The translations under genes were made by a program, and so were the position numbers. Below, one piece after another: positions 1-12,100 of a DNA stretch of 64,000 nucleotides. Position 1 is the first letter of the stretch; each line of letters opens with the position of its first letter. The notes under the pieces were generated by a model that had not been told where the DNA came from, did not search any database, and was given only the letters and a program-made list of their open reading frames with translations. This stretch comes from Gyrodactylus bullatarudis (Eukaryota > Platyhelminthes > Monogenea > Gyrodactylidea > Gyrodactylidae), in NCBI GenBank assembly GCA_012064415.1, contig SSNU01000247.1, positions 28,169 through 92,168 on the forward strand, written 5' to 3'.

Positions 1-178
1 CCCTAAGAAATTGATAATCAGAAATAATTAGCATAGAATCAGAAACAAAAGGGTTGAGCCAGGTTTCGGTGATAAAAAACATTGAGGGCTTAAATTTAGT
101 TATGATGTTTTTGATATTGAAAAAGGTATTTTTGGATAATAAAGAGCGAGTATTTAGAAGGAAGATTAACGAAAAAAA
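1..178 (-). mobile_element. LINE ORF2 start: N-terminal part of an AP-like endonuclease domain
   Basis: Reading the minus strand from about 178 to 1 gives an open stretch with the hallmarks of the endonuclease that opens ORF2 of non-LTR retrotransposons: LLNTRSLLSKNTFFNIKN, then FKPSMFFITETWL with the metal-binding Glu of the ITETWL motif, then DSMLIISDYQFLR. It overlaps the end of the upstream ORF1-like frame by about a dozen bases in another frame, as ORF1/ORF2 often do. The rest of ORF2 (remaining endonuclease and reverse transcriptase) lies outside the window, so completeness cannot be judged. The family call is from motif memory. The clade (CR1/Jockey/RTE type) is not settled. Confidence 0.75.
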
Positions 179-1185
179 TTTTCAGACTCACTAATTTGAT
201 TGTTTAAAGCGATGGAAACTGCATCCAGGTCAACATTAGAGTCATTGTGACCAGAGCCATGTTTGACACGATCATGAGGAGGAGGAAGGTTGTAAGCCAC
301 ATTTCGTGAGTTTTCTTTATCTTCTGATATTGATTGGCAAGGATTAATTGGACGTAGATTAAAGAAATTGAGAATTGAGGATTGAGAGAGACAAGTTGAT
401 TCTTGCTGTCTAAGAGATTTCCTTTTTTGAGCAACGGTGTGATCCAATCTCAAGTGGAGAGAAGACTGATCTTTTATTGCTTGGAGCTGGAGTTTCAATA
501 GTAATTCCAGGGGGAAACGGGGTTAACTGGTGCTTGTGTTGATTGCGATGACGGGGAAGTCAGAGGAATTGATTGGGGAACATTAGCAGGTTGGATGATT
601 GAGTCAATTTTTTTAACTGAGCTGGTTGTTTTTTGACTGGATTTGAGTTTGTAATTTGTCTCACGACATGAATAAAAGCGTTTGGTTTTAGAAAGAGAGA
701 TCATCTTTGTTTTTAAAGCATTTGAAAGTGAATGATCCAATAGAATTAATAATGGAATTGACAACAGGAACATTAACGTTGTAACCTCTAACTATCATGT
801 TATTTGAATGTGCTTTGTTTAGAGGTTTGAAAGATAATGACGAAGTATGCTCTTTTGTGATTGGATTATAACGATTGAAATGAGAAGGTGGTTGCCAAAC
901 ATTACTCAATGGTGATGAGTTAACATAAGGGTTAATTACATGTTTAGTACATGGATATGTAACAAGAGGAGGTGGAATTGATGTATTAATGATAGCTTTG
1001 GATGAATATTTGATGTATTCAAGTTCTCTTTTAAGCATATGAATCTCGTTAGTAAGATTGTTTATTTGTATATCCTTTAGGAGTATGGAATTGTTAATCA
1101 ATTCAAGTTTTTGATTGAAAATATCATGAAATTTTCCAAATTCATGAGAGAGTTCGAATTTAGCGGTTGATGCTAGCATGGTCAA
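166..1185 (-). mobile_element. LINE ORF1-like region, frame-shifted
   Basis: The minus strand from 1185 carries a coiled-coil-like N-terminus (residues about 10-60, heptad-like Leu/Ile with HEFGKFHDIFNQKLELINN), followed by a Pro/Ser/Asn-rich segment. It continues in three successive pieces: 1185-688, 773-495 and 498-166. The first and third share a frame and the middle one does not, so at least two frame changes separate them. The last piece runs directly into the endonuclease start at 178. Position just ahead of an endonuclease frame and the coiled-coil make an ORF1 chaperone-type protein likely. No zinc knuckle or RRM could be seen. This is probably a decayed copy. Confidence 0.55.
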
Positions 1186-1229
1186 AAAAAACCAAATTGG
1201 TATTTAAAATATAAATTCATAAAAAGAAT

Positions 1230-1736
1230 ACTCTGTACAATGTACAGTGTACATAATTTCATATGAATGACAATATTTGAATAAAGTATCTGGTTAGTTT
1301 GGCAATGTAAAATTAACATAGAACAAATGAAAATTCGTAAATCTGTAAGAAATTCGTTAATCATCTGGTTTATGAAGGTGAGAATAAAGAAGAGAAATTG
1401 AATAATCCAGTTTGGATCTTTTATGAGACATTATTACTTTTAGACTAGTGAGGTTCTCACAGTCGGCTAATTCAAATTTTGCGTAGATAGAATTAAAAGC
1501 AGATAATAAAAAATTAGATTTAAATTTATCGTAACGGAGCTTGTAGCTACTATGAGCTGTTGAATAAGTTTCCGAGAATTTTTTCACTAAGAATGCATAT
1601 CTACGAACCCAGAGTGGTTGAAGCCCTGAGACAGAGATAAGTGCATTATATGAGTATAAGTGAGGGTAAATAGAATGTAAGAATCTATATTGGATCCTTT
1701 TTATTTCCAAACATTGAGGAAAAGAGGAAGAAAAAG
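1230..1736 (-). mobile_element. LINE 3' end: C-terminal ORF2 tail plus 3' tail
   Basis: Minus-strand codons from about 1735 to 1357 read FPQCLEIKRIQYRFLHSIYP, then GLQPLWVRRYAFLVKKF. This is the pattern seen after the reverse-transcriptase domain of CR1/Jockey-type LINEs (IQ-x-RFL, then a short hydrophobic block and a basic repeat). A stop follows at 1357, then a short AT-rich 3' region with TGTAC-type short repeats around 1230-1260, like the tandem tails of several LINE clades. It lies just upstream, in element orientation, of the ORF1 of a second LINE copy, and it cuts the Penelope-like sequence on its other side. It is a 5'-truncated insertion. Confidence 0.6.
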
Positions 1737-2650
1737 TTATTTATACGTTAATGGAAGTTTAATGTAGGCGGTTGGACCTTCCGTTTCTTTTGGCTTCCTT
1801 CTCGGAGTATAGAGTTTTGAGAGACGATCATTGATCAGTTCTATTGGATAATCGTTTATTAAAAATATGCTGATCAGCTGTTCCAATTCTTCTTCCCACA
1901 TTTCATCAGAGACTATCCTTCGTGTTTTCTTTGCTAACGCTGTTATGAGGCCACGTTTAATTTTTCCCGGTACAAATGAATTGAAGTTTAGCATTCTACC
2001 CGTGAACGTGTTTTTTCTGTGAAATCCTCGCTTTATCGTTCCATCCTCGTTTCTTTTAAGTTTAACATCCAAAAATGCCAGGCTATTTTCGTTCTCCTTT
2101 TCCATTGTAAATTCTATCTTCTAATGGGCCTGATTGAAGGTACAGAGGAATTCTTCTGGATTGTCATTTTTGTTCATTGTTATGAATGTGTCATCCATGT
2201 ATCTGAAATAGAGATTGAATTTGTCGATTGTCCGTTTCAATGATGTCATCTCCAGTTTTGCCAAGAAAATGTCAGCCAATAGTGGTCCAAGAGGTGAGCC
2301 CATTGCAACCCCATCCTTCTGGATGTACATGTGGCCATTGAAGCTAAACACGACATTTTTACGACATAAAGTTAGTAACTTTCTCACCCAGCTTGAACAT
2401 TGACTGGTTATTCTTTACAAAATTAACTACAAATTCAATGGTCTCTTCCAATGGAACGTTCGTGAAAAGTGATACAACGTCGAACGACATCATGATTTGA
2501 TCATTTAAATTGGTTTCTTTCATTTTCTCGATGAATTCAAAGGTGTCTGAAAGGTAATGTTTACACAGGGTTGTCTTTATTGGGGTGAGGATTTCGACCA
2601 AGATGAGTATGCCGGAAATAAAGGCCTTAATTTGAGAAAATCCCGGCATC
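1737..2650 (-). mobile_element. Penelope-like retroelement, broken reverse transcriptase
   Basis: Three minus-strand pieces form one Penelope-type reverse transcriptase. 2649-2359 has SFDVVSLFTNVPLEETI (the first catalytic Asp block). 2387-2121 has DGVAMGSPLGPLLADIFL and YMDDTF (the catalytic Asp pair). 2105-1737 has LAFLDVKL, TGRMLNFNS and a YPIELI block typical of the thumb region. The first junction (about 2360-2385) is a frame change. The second is an in-frame TAG at 2121-2123. The element is truncated at about 2650, and its end near 1737 stops at the IKLP block that normally precedes the GIY-YIG endonuclease, which is absent. It is dead. The family call is firm from the motif set. Confidence 0.85.
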
Positions 2651-3117
2651 TCTGACTTTTATTTTAAATAGTTAATCTCTCTCATTGATTTTGAATAGTT
2701 AACCACTTTAAATTCCTCCAAAACTTAATACAGTTCGCAAATTCTAAGATCTGATTGAGAATCTGCGTCAAATTTTTGATAAGAACCATCTTGGATTGTT
2801 CAAAAAAGAGCTCAAACAAAGTATCGATATTTTTCGAAAAAGAAAGAATTTTAGATATCACAAGGATTTTATGCAAGAAACCTACTAGCAAAATTTAGTC
2901 ACAAAATTTTCTAAATCAATCTCATTGCTTCCTTTAAAATATTCTAAAGAATTTCGAATTTAAAATTTCAAGATTGATACTAAGATTTTAATTATGTACT
3001 TATTGAGAGTTAAACAAAAAGTATTGCAAAATAACATAAAATTTTGTAGGTGTGCCAACATTGTTATGATTCTTAGAGCTGAGAATTTTAATCAAACATT
3101 GCCCGGAGAAAAATGAA
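2651..3117. other. Non-coding AT-rich spacer
   Basis: Between the Penelope-like remnant and the TATA box of the next gene I see no coding frame, RNA gene or clear repeat. The short open stretch on the minus strand at 2682-2891 has no family pattern. Confidence 0.5.
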
Positions 3118-3125
3118 TATAAAAG
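3118..3125 (+). promoter_or_regulatory. TATA box of the cysteine-rich secreted-protein gene
   Basis: TATAAAAG lies 35 bp upstream of position 3160. Transcription would begin near 3148, so the in-frame ATG at 3136 would fall outside the transcript. This supports the start at 3160. Confidence 0.6.
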
Positions 3126-3159
3126 ATTCGAATTCATGGCTAAGGAATTAGCTCCAATA

Positions 3160-4059
3160 ATGAAACAATTTCTTTTATTCTTTGCTTTTTACGCTTTCGC
3201 TCAAATTGTAATAGGGGAAAATGATGGTCTGGTAAGTGAAAATCTTGAAGATGGTGTATTCTTTCAATGGGAGTAAAATAAAAGTTGAATCGAATGGTTT
3301 TGCAGAAAGCTGTCCAAAATAATTGATGAACGAAATATTATTTTTGATAATTATGATAATCCATATTAATTCATTTTAATTCAAGGATGAATACTTGAAT
3401 ATGAGTCAAGATGAGTTCGATAATTTAGTTTCAATTGCTGATCCTGTACCAACTGAGAAACCACCTCCAGAAGAAATCGTAAGTTGAAGTCCTCAAAAAC
3501 TATTCCTTTCTCTAGGTTGGTCTTACAGATGATATGATACCAACTGATGAAGAAATGCAAATGGATAAACAACCACATGGGAGATTATGTTTTTAGCTTC
3601 AAATCAGGATGCCATGTCTTCTGTAAAAATGATGTTTCATTAGATGACTTTGATAGTTGGACCAAGTCTGCAGAGTCTGATACAGATGATGGGTGTAAGG
3701 AACAGAATTGGGGGGATAATTGCAAGGTTGTCTGCAAATCTGGTGAAACCTTAGATGAATCAGAAGCCAAAGATTATTTGGAAAGTTATCTGAAGGAGAA
3801 GGGTAAAATTGTTGTAGATACAAATGACTGTCATTGTCTCATTCCTCAAGGAAGTCTTTCAAACTTGTTGAAAAACCAAGATTTTCTCACGTTAATTGGA
3901 GGTAGTATTGACGTGAGATCTTCCCAAGAAGAAGATTTGTCTGAAACAGTTTCGATAGATGGTGCAACATGTAATTGCAAGCCCGGAACTTATGACAAAA
4001 TAGCAAACATTTTTCAGTATCTCGCGAAACAATTAATTGATATTCATATATATTTCTGA
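3160..4059 (+). pseudogene. Small acidic, cysteine-rich secreted protein, frame broken in exon 3
   Basis: Exon 1 (3160-3231) encodes a signal peptide beginning MKQFLLFFAFYAFAQ and ending near IVIGEN. Exon 2 (3386-3478, acceptor TCAAG) encodes an acidic, Pro-rich linker with VPTEKPPPEE. Exon 3 starts at 3515 (CTAG) or 3529 (ACAG) and first reads DDMIPTDEEMQMDKQ in phase with exon 2, but that frame stops at 3593. The Cys-rich domain (9 Cys between about 3617 and 3980, with CHVFC, CKVVC and CNCK) is in a frame one base away and stays open to 4059. One base too many near the GGG at 3578-3580 would explain it. It is therefore a recent pseudogene or an assembly indel. I do not recognise the family. 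Secretion is inferred from the signal peptide. Confidence 0.55.
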
Positions 4060-4677
4060 TTATTTTACCGTAAAATGAATACCTAATTATCTTTGGCTTT
4101 TCAGTTTTTATATGATAGGAAAATGTGTATTGTCTCGTTTTTCAGAATTAGATCCACGTTTTTTTTCTACCACAGTCATTCACATACATCATGACTCGTG
4201 AATGTGTTACACATCAAACCAGATTGTTATTTATATCTCGTCTATATATATGTTACGACCAATGTTTTGCGTAACTTTAAAGCGTGAAGTCATCCTTCAT
4301 TATGTCATTGCCCATTTTTCCGACAATATCCGACGGACATGATAAAATAACGAAATTAACCATGAAGCCCCTTTTGATGACAAAATTACTAATTTTGAAG
4401 ATAAAGAAACTCATTAAATGGCCGGATTTTAGTGATTGCGTAGTAAAAATTCATTGAAAATTAAGCGGCAATTTGAGAAATTTTGGATTTTTAAAACCGA
4501 ATGACATTTTCGAAAATTTTTATTGATTTAAAAGTTGGAGGTTGATCAAAAGAGGTTTTTCAGGATCAAGAAATCAAAAAATTGAAAATAGACTTTTGAA
4601 GTTAAAACATACTCGATTGAATTAAGGTATACAATTTTTTATGGCAAAAACTCTCTTGTATAATTTAAAATATCATG
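4060..4677. other. Non-coding spacer
   Basis: AT-rich sequence between the secreted-protein gene and the 3' end of SMU1. No coding frame or RNA gene was seen. Confidence 0.5.
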
Positions 4678-4683
4678 TTTATT
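4678..4683 (-). terminator. Poly(A) signal of SMU1
   Basis: AATAAA on the minus strand, about 55 nt past the SMU1 stop codon (4740-4738). Confidence 0.6.
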
Positions 4684-4737
4684 CTTTAATTAGCAAAAGG
4701 ACAATTTAAAAATATACATTGATAAGGGAAAATGAAA

Positions 4738-7700
4738 TCATGGTTTCCACAGTCTCAGCATTCCATCTTCAGCATAGGTGGAGATGAGGTTCTGCTGCGG
4801 GTGGTGGGTAACACCAATGACACCCTTTTCATGGACCTTTAAAGCAAAATGAGAAAAAAATATGAGGCATCTTATTTTTTGAGTAAATTCAAGTTTTAAA
4901 TTCAAAAATACTGATTTCTATGACAAAATGTCTAATGAGAAAATTTATTCTAATATCAATTAAATATCAAGCCAAGACTAGAAACTTCCAAACAGAATCA
5001 GGTCGCAGCTCCCCTAAAGAGCTTGTACTGGTCAGAAGAAGAATTTTAAATCAAGTGAGACCTTGTAAATATGATCATTGATAATAGAGAGGAGAGTTAA
5101 TTTAAAAAATAGCGGACTTTCGAATTTTTATCTCAAATTTAGAGAATACAGAAATTTTTTCCACAGCTAGCTGGCTTATCTACGAAATTATTTTTTCAAT
5201 TTATTTTTTCTCTGTTAAAAGATTCCTTAGAATTTTTGATGAGAAATGCTTTAATTAGCAGTTATTATGAAATGGTATTTATCAGTCATGTCGTAAAGAG
5301 CGTCTCTTTCTTATCATTACGAACAACATGGAACTATCAGATTTGGATAGATCTCTTTTGGATCGGCTGAAAGTAATGAAAAGAGGAAGACTCCGAAACA
5401 CACGTATCAAGTATTAAGTATTTTAAATTTCTTCATCATAATTGTAATAAAGTTATAGGACAAAATAGAGTTTTCTTTTCATTCGAAAAATCTCAGTTAA
5501 TACTCTACAAAAGTTTTTAAGAAATTTCGATTTTATTTAAACTTGAAAACTACATCAACACTAAAAATTAAGTCCATTAAGTTTGGAAATAGTTCTTTTA
5601 ATTTTGGAAGTAGCTCTATAGAAATAATTTAAGTAGCAAAACATTCAAATATAGCAGTGTAGAAGAATGGATGAATTTGAAAATCTAAAAACGGCTAATT
5701 AACTTGAATAGATGAATAACTCGACAGTTTTTTCGTTACAGCAAGTTCAATTAGGTAAATATCGATAATTTTGTTTTCATGTAGAGATAAATATTTGAAA
5801 ATGAGAAAACTTACCACTAGAGTTCTCTCAATTTTATCACCAGAGGAAACATTGAAACAATACAACTGGTTGTCTGCAGCTACACAATAGACCCATTCAC
5901 CTAGACTGGAAATCGTTGCACTGAGGAATTCACCACCTTCTGATTTACCATTACAGAAACTACGAATGACCTTGATAGTTTAAATTATAATAATTTTAGT
6001 ATTCTCGTTTCTAATATTTCTAATTCTATCTTGCCAGATTACAGATAAGACTCAGTGTGGATCTAGCTAGTAAAGGAATAATCTAAACATGTATGGCAGG
6101 CATAAATGCGTATCGTCTTTATTGATACTCTAAAACTAACCTATAAATTCGATAAACACTGAGTTTTGTATCTATTAAGGCAAGAATAAAATTTATTTAT
6201 TTAAATTCAAGTTATATTTTCATGAATTAGCGGATAAAATCAATCTAGACTTGAATGAAAAACTCAACTCATCATACAATCATCTTAAATGATAACAGAA
6301 GATCATTTCTCAAAGAAACAAAATAGAAGCTTAAATAAATTGTGTGATTAAGCACATGTGAGGAACTCAATCATTCACACGTGTGACCTCTTTTTTTCTC
6401 TCTATGAACTGGATTTGTTCACCTGAAAATATTATACAGACCTTGATTGCAAAATTTAGAATGCACCCTTGGCCAACATCAGGTCCAATTAGGGTTTGAT
6501 TTAAATATTTGTCAAAACGAATGAAAACTATTTGTACATTTGAGACAACGAAAAAAAATTATTAAGTTCTATTATGACGAGTGATTGACTTTTTAATAAA
6601 GATTGAATGAATGAATGAAGAAAAAGGTAGAATAGACTGTGACTCACTTGTCCCTGAAGATTCATGATGATGACAGTGTTGGATTTGCAAGAGACCAAAA
6701 TCTGATCAGGGGATCTTGGCATACAGATAACATTGAGGATAGGAACCTCTCTTCCGATAAGGCCAGATATAGTCTTGAAATTATGAATGCATTCCCCCGT
6801 TTTAACAGACCAGACTTTGATGGTACTATCATTGCTGACACTGTACACCTGATGGCCATCAACTGAGAATGTGACATCATTGACATAACCAGTATGCCCG
6901 ACAAACTCTTTTAGTAGCTGGCCAGATCTCATGCCATGAATTCGAATCGTACAATCATAACTGCCGGACAACAAGTGGGTGTTATCCTTGGAGAATTGTA
7001 AACAAGTCACGCCCTTGGAATGAGCTCGTTCTAGTTTCTTTATACACTGGCCAGATTGTATACGCCAGACTTTAATTTTACCCTCCTGACTTCCGCTAGC
7101 GAGAATTTCAGAGTCTCGTGAAAAGACAAGGGACAGGACAGCATCTGCCATCATCATAAAGTTATCTTGAGCCTGATATTTGAGATCCTTGCGGAGTTTT
7201 CCTGTGATAAAATTCCAAACTTCGATAAAACCATCAACAGAACCAGTGACAAGATATTGACCGTCAGGACTGAACCTAGCAACTTCAACGTGAGACTTGA
7301 GACCAAATTTAATGGTTGTAGCCAATTGGGTGGGTGGTTTCTCCTCTTCCTGTTCTCTAATGGCAGCCTTTCCGCGGAAAACATCGATAGCAGTACCAGG
7401 AGGCAATAAACCTTGATGTTGTTGCCATTTCAAGGCTTGACTGAGCAGGGCCAATAGTCTGGAAGGTGGAACGACACTAACCTCTGTAGAGAGAGCAACA
7501 GCAATGGCCTGTCTCTGTTTTTCCTTTGAAGAATTTTCTGAATATGCCTCTCGAGGATCAAAGTAGGATCTGGATAAAAGGTTATCCAAGTGCAAGTGTC
7601 TTTCTGGGTACATTTTCTTTAGATTTATCATAGGGTCTGTTTGTCTGAGGACTGTTCTTGCAGCGCCAAGTTCTCTTAGTTCAATAAGCTCGAGGACAAT

Positions 7701-7963
7701 TTGCTCATAAAGATCCATGAGTTTGTGAGTGGGAAGTTTAATGTTTTGAATAACTTGCAAAACCACATCCCAATGTCCACTGGTTATTTCATTCATAAAA
7801 CTTTCCACTGAATCCACAGTATTCAATGATATTCCAGTTTCATCTTGTAGACATTGCAACGTTTTATGTAGATTATTTTCCTTAAGGTATTGCTCTATTA
7901 ATCGTACAACACTAAAATGGTTAAAACTATGAATTACTCGACAGATTCGATCTCAACAGACAT
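4738..7963 (-). CDS. SMU1: WD40 protein SMU1, spliceosomal factor
   Basis: Four exons: 7963-7938, 7911-6648, 5970-5815 and 4836-4738, 1545 nt, 514 aa; the human protein is 513. The N-terminus [18 protein letters not shown] is the LisH segment and continues into a CTLH region with GHWDVVLQ and [19 protein letters not shown]. After [20 protein letters not shown] the WD40 repeats begin at about residue 210 ([20 protein letters not shown]) and end with LRLWKP. In known animals SMU1 pairs with RED/IK in the spliceosomal B complex and affects alternative and short-intron splicing; that role is established knowledge. Intron 1 is 26 nt (7912-7937); introns 2 (677 nt) and 3 (978 nt) both end in AAG. 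Start chosen by match to the family N-terminus. Head to head with TECR. Confidence 0.96.
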
Positions 7964-8049
7964 TCTTTTTTAACGTGATATCATAAAATATATTTATTTA
8001 AAGACTCAATTTTGCATAGTCTGAAAATTTGTTTAAATTAATCGCAAAT
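7964..8049. promoter_or_regulatory. 86-bp bidirectional promoter/5' leader of SMU1 and TECR
   Basis: The two start codons are 86 bp apart, so both 5' UTRs and promoters must fit in or overlap this AT-rich stretch. No TATA box at a clear position was seen. Inference from spacing only. Confidence 0.6.
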
Positions 8050-8976
8050 ATGGATGTAACGATAAAGTCGACAGCTACCAACAAGAAAATCGGCAAATTT
8101 CAAGTATTTTTTGTCTCATATTGCAATCTTTTTTAGCTTCAAAAAAAGTTATCCATCAGAGATGTAAAAAAAATTATCTCAAAAGACATACATCTTGACA
8201 TATCTCGAATTGCCTTGAGAAATCAACCCAAAGGTAAAAGCCTATCAGACGATGCTCTCCTTGAAGATGTTTGTTCCGAAACAGATTCAACACTCTATTT
8301 AAAAGATTTGGGTCCTCAAATCGGATGGACAACTGTCTTCTTCTTGGAGTATTTTGGACCTCTTTTAATTTATGTTATCGTATATTATCTTATGAAGAAA
8401 AATTTGAATTACACCGAATCTGCATCATATCTCGCATTAGTCTGCTGGGAATTACACTATTTCAAAAGGATCTTGGAAACATTACTCATTCATCGATTCT
8501 CTCATGGTACCATGCCCATTTCCAATTTATTCCGCAATTGTGCTTACTACTGGGGCTTTACCGCGCTGATTGCTCACTCGGTCAGTCATCCTCTTTACAC
8601 GGAACCTGACCTGTTCAATTTTCAAGTATTTGTTGGCCTATCAATATTCTTTTTTGGAGAAATCGGCAATTTGAGTTGTCATCTAGCACTAAGAAATTTA
8701 CGCCCTGCAGGTTCAACTGTACGCAAGATACCTTATCCCGATGTCAACTATCCGCCCACTTTTCTCTTCGCGTATGTTGCATGTCCCAACTATACGTATG
8801 AGTTCATTTCCTGGATTGGTTTCTCGATTATGACTCAAAGCATCTATTCTGTTGTCTTCACCATGTGTGGCTTCTACATGATGACAACCTGGGCCTTTGG
8901 CAAACTCCGTGCTTACCGTAAAGAATTTAGTAATTTCCCCAAGAACCGAAAAGCCATAATCCCCTTTATTTTATAA
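8050..8976 (+). CDS. TECR: Very-long-chain trans-2-enoyl-CoA reductase (TECR/Tsc13/Sc2)
   Basis: Exon 1 8050-8103, a 33-nt intron 8104-8136, exon 2 8137-8976; 297 aa against about 308 in human. A ubiquitin-like N-terminal part (to about residue 80) is followed by a multi-pass membrane steroid-5-alpha-reductase-like domain: ELHYFKRILETLLIHRFSHG, then LRPAGSTVRKIPYP, PNYTYEFISWIGF and the C-terminal NRKAIIPFIL, the usual TECR ending. Family knowledge: it catalyses the last NADPH-dependent reduction of the ER fatty-acid elongation cycle. The conserved Tyr in the PNYTYE block corresponds to the active-site region. Start chosen because the upstream ATG exon joins in phase and restores the N-terminus. 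Confidence 0.95.
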
Positions 8977-8990
8977 TATTCGAATTTTTT

Positions 8991-8996
8991 AATAAA
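8991..8996 (+). terminator. Poly(A) signal of TECR
   Basis: AATAAA 14 nt past the stop codon, followed by a T-rich downstream stretch. Confidence 0.6.
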
Positions 8997-9146
8997 AATC
9001 TTATTCTGTTTAATCAAAATGCAGATTCGTTCTTTTTCGTCATGTAGAGAGAAGGAAATCTTTTCTTTAACCAATCAGAGTGAATCTAGGTAGTTTATTT
9101 ATGAAAAATTCGTCCCTTGAGTTTCCTTTTTACTTTTTTTGGCAAA

Positions 9147-12100
9147 ATGAACGAATCTTTGAATGTGGAAGAGAAGAAGGAGAAAAAATTTGTTAAATTG
9201 TCTAATGCCTTCCGAGTGAGTTTCATCCTATTTATTAATAAAATAGTTTATTTCTTCTCTCCCTACTTGTGAGTAACTCATTACTTTACCCTTCTCACAA
9301 TGACCTGGAGAGTTAATCAATAAGACTGTTTGAAAAATTAAAATATTTTTATTATTTGCTCTCTAAAATTTGGTTTATTCATTGCAGCGAGAATTTAGAA
9401 AAAAAGATAAATATTGATTTCTCTGAAAAATGACAAAAGAATAAATACAGTGTGTAGCGAGAACTGGTTATTTTGAAAAAAATTAATAAAAATGTCTATC
9501 TACATAGTATAAAATGAGAATCATATGAATAAACAATGTTTATAAAACATTTTATTTCGAATAATAATATTCGTCAGTTATGATTAAGAGCGATGATACG
9601 CCTACTTTTTGATTGATTTGTTACCATGACAATTTTATCGATTCAAATACTACTACTTCTAATATACACCTCAATTAGTTCATAGGTAGACTCAATCGAT
9701 CAGATGATGGTCAGCCATTGAATGAAGAGAGCGGGGCAGGTACAACAAAGGAGGTGAAACAAACCCTCAGTGAACGAATAAGGAAATGGCCATATCTGGT
9801 TGTGGACAAGAGCAAGAACATGTATTATTATTGGATCGGTCTAATGGCCCTGACAGTCGTGTACAACTGTGTCATCTTGACAATGAGAGCCTCCTTTGTC
9901 GATCTCTACCATGTGTGTCCGATAGCTTGGATTTTCATAGACTACACTATTGATTTTATCAATGTCGTTGATATATTCGTCGGATCTCGGACAGGATACC
10001 TTGACCAGGGTCTCTTAGTGGAAGACCTCTCAAAGTTACGCCTTGCCTATGTTAAGCGGAAAGAGTTCATCCTGGATGTGATAACCATTCTGCCGACAGA
10101 CTTTTTATACTTGACTAACTTTGTTACTGTCACATCGGCTTGGATTCGTTTCAACAGGATAGCAAAAATATATCGTCTGTTCGAGTATGTGGACAGGACT
10201 GAGACGAGGACAGTCGTACCCAACCTGTTCAGAATTTCAACCTTGACAATTTACATCCTGATATTGATCCATCTGAATGGATGTATTTATTTTGCTTTTT
10301 CCCGGTACTCTGGAATCGGTAGTAACAGTTTCCTCTATCCCCCCAGAGATTCCGATGATGTCTCAGACCAGCCAATGAACATAACAGCTAGATGGGATAA
10401 TCTCTTCTCAAAATACGTCTACAGCTTTTATTGGTCAACATTGATCCTAACGACGATAGGAGAGACACCAAGACCTGTTCAAGATTCAGAGTACATCTTC
10501 TTGACGATAGATTTCCTGGCTGGAGTCTTGATATTCGCTACAGTTGTGGGCAATGTCGGCTCCATGATTACCAATATGAATGCGGCCAAAACAGATTTTC
10601 AATCTAGAATGGATAATGTCAAGAGGTTAGAAAATTTTATACAACCAAATTCAGCGGGAGTCAGTACCTTTAACTCTGACCTTATGAGCACAAATTTAAT
10701 AATGCTCATTGAGTTATGTTAACATGGGAAATTAAGGTTCAAGATATCAACCAAAAGGCTTGCTTTAGTATAAATCTTTCATTCAACAAATCTCACTGAA
10801 ACGAAATAAGTTGGATCAGGAAGTCCCTAACTGATCAAAGCACATAAGATTACTGATCCACCAGTGGAACACTACACTTTCTTGAGTGATGTTTTGAACT
10901 GAAAGATACTTGAAATACTTTTTTCACAACTCATTAAGGAAAGGAAATTTATCAAGCTACACGAATATGTATATAACTCATTAAGATAGCTTTTCACTGA
11001 TTCCAGCCAAAGTTGCTTAATGAAGGGCGAATTTTTGAAAATGTAGTCAAATATTTTAAAAATATTTAGAAGGTTTTGGAAGGTTAATCAAGCCATAATA
11101 AATGTAACCAGTAATTATATTTTTTAACCTTCCAAAATTTGAGTGTCAAAACTATGAGTGAAATACATTGATGTGTGTGAGGGTACCAAGTTGCCTTATA
11201 CATCTTCGAATAGATCATTCTATTCCTGAAACTCTCTTGGTTATTGACTATAAATCTTGTTATTCTCAAGGTACATGGAATTCCGCAAGGTGAATCAGGA
11301 ATTGGAGAATAGGGTCATTCGTTGGTTCGATTATCTATGGTCGAATAAAAAATCCTTGGAAGATGATGGAGTACTCAGTGTGTTACCGGAAAAGTTGAAA
11401 GCAGAAATAGCTATACACGTTCATCTAGATACACTGAAGCAGGTGGCAATATTCAAGGTAAACTTGAAGTGTAATAAAAAATTTCCCCATATAAAAATAG
11501 AGGCATGTAATTTAATTTACTTGCTAAACCAAAGGCTGAAAAATATGATCTTGAGAACGCATTCTGATGCATAAATTGATTTGAAATAAAACTTACAAGT
11601 TTGAGATCAAAATAAAAAAAATTTAATACATTTTTTCATGTAGTTTAAAATATTCTTAACATAAGTCGATCCTAAGATTATCTCGGATGTATTTATCTTC
11701 TTCTTGGTCCATTTCAAATTATTTGATGTCTATAATAATAATAATTAATTTGGGAGGTCACAAAATAAAATTTTTTCAGAAAAGAATAGCACAATCTTGA
11801 AAAAATATAGCATTTTCATATGCTATGAAAAATATGTTATTTACTACTTGTGAATAAAATTTTCGTTTGGGTGAACATTGCGCCAAAACGTGTAATCAGA
11901 CATTTAATTTAAGAAAGAATGTGGTTAAATAATATTCCAAGCTTAAAATTTTTCTTTGACCAATCAAAAAACCCTAGAACAGGCCCTATCACGAGATTGA
12001 GACGCTTTAGAAACAGCTTGATTCAAATGAACAGATGGTACAGTAGTAATCAAGAAAAAATAAGATTAGTTCTCATTCATCTGACAAGGGCTGACAAGCC

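Noticed and set aside
6528..6647. Open extension of SMU1 exon 2 past the LQGQ block
   Set aside because: A GTGAGT donor at 6647 and the conserved continuation VIRSF at 5970 show this is intron.
6639..6866. Open frames opposite SMU1 (also at 7167-7409)
   Set aside because: Antisense shadows of the conserved WD40 coding exon.
10626..10722. Open extension of the CNG pore exon
   Set aside because: The donor at 10626 joins to the C-linker exon at 11271 in phase; the extension has no CNG similarity.
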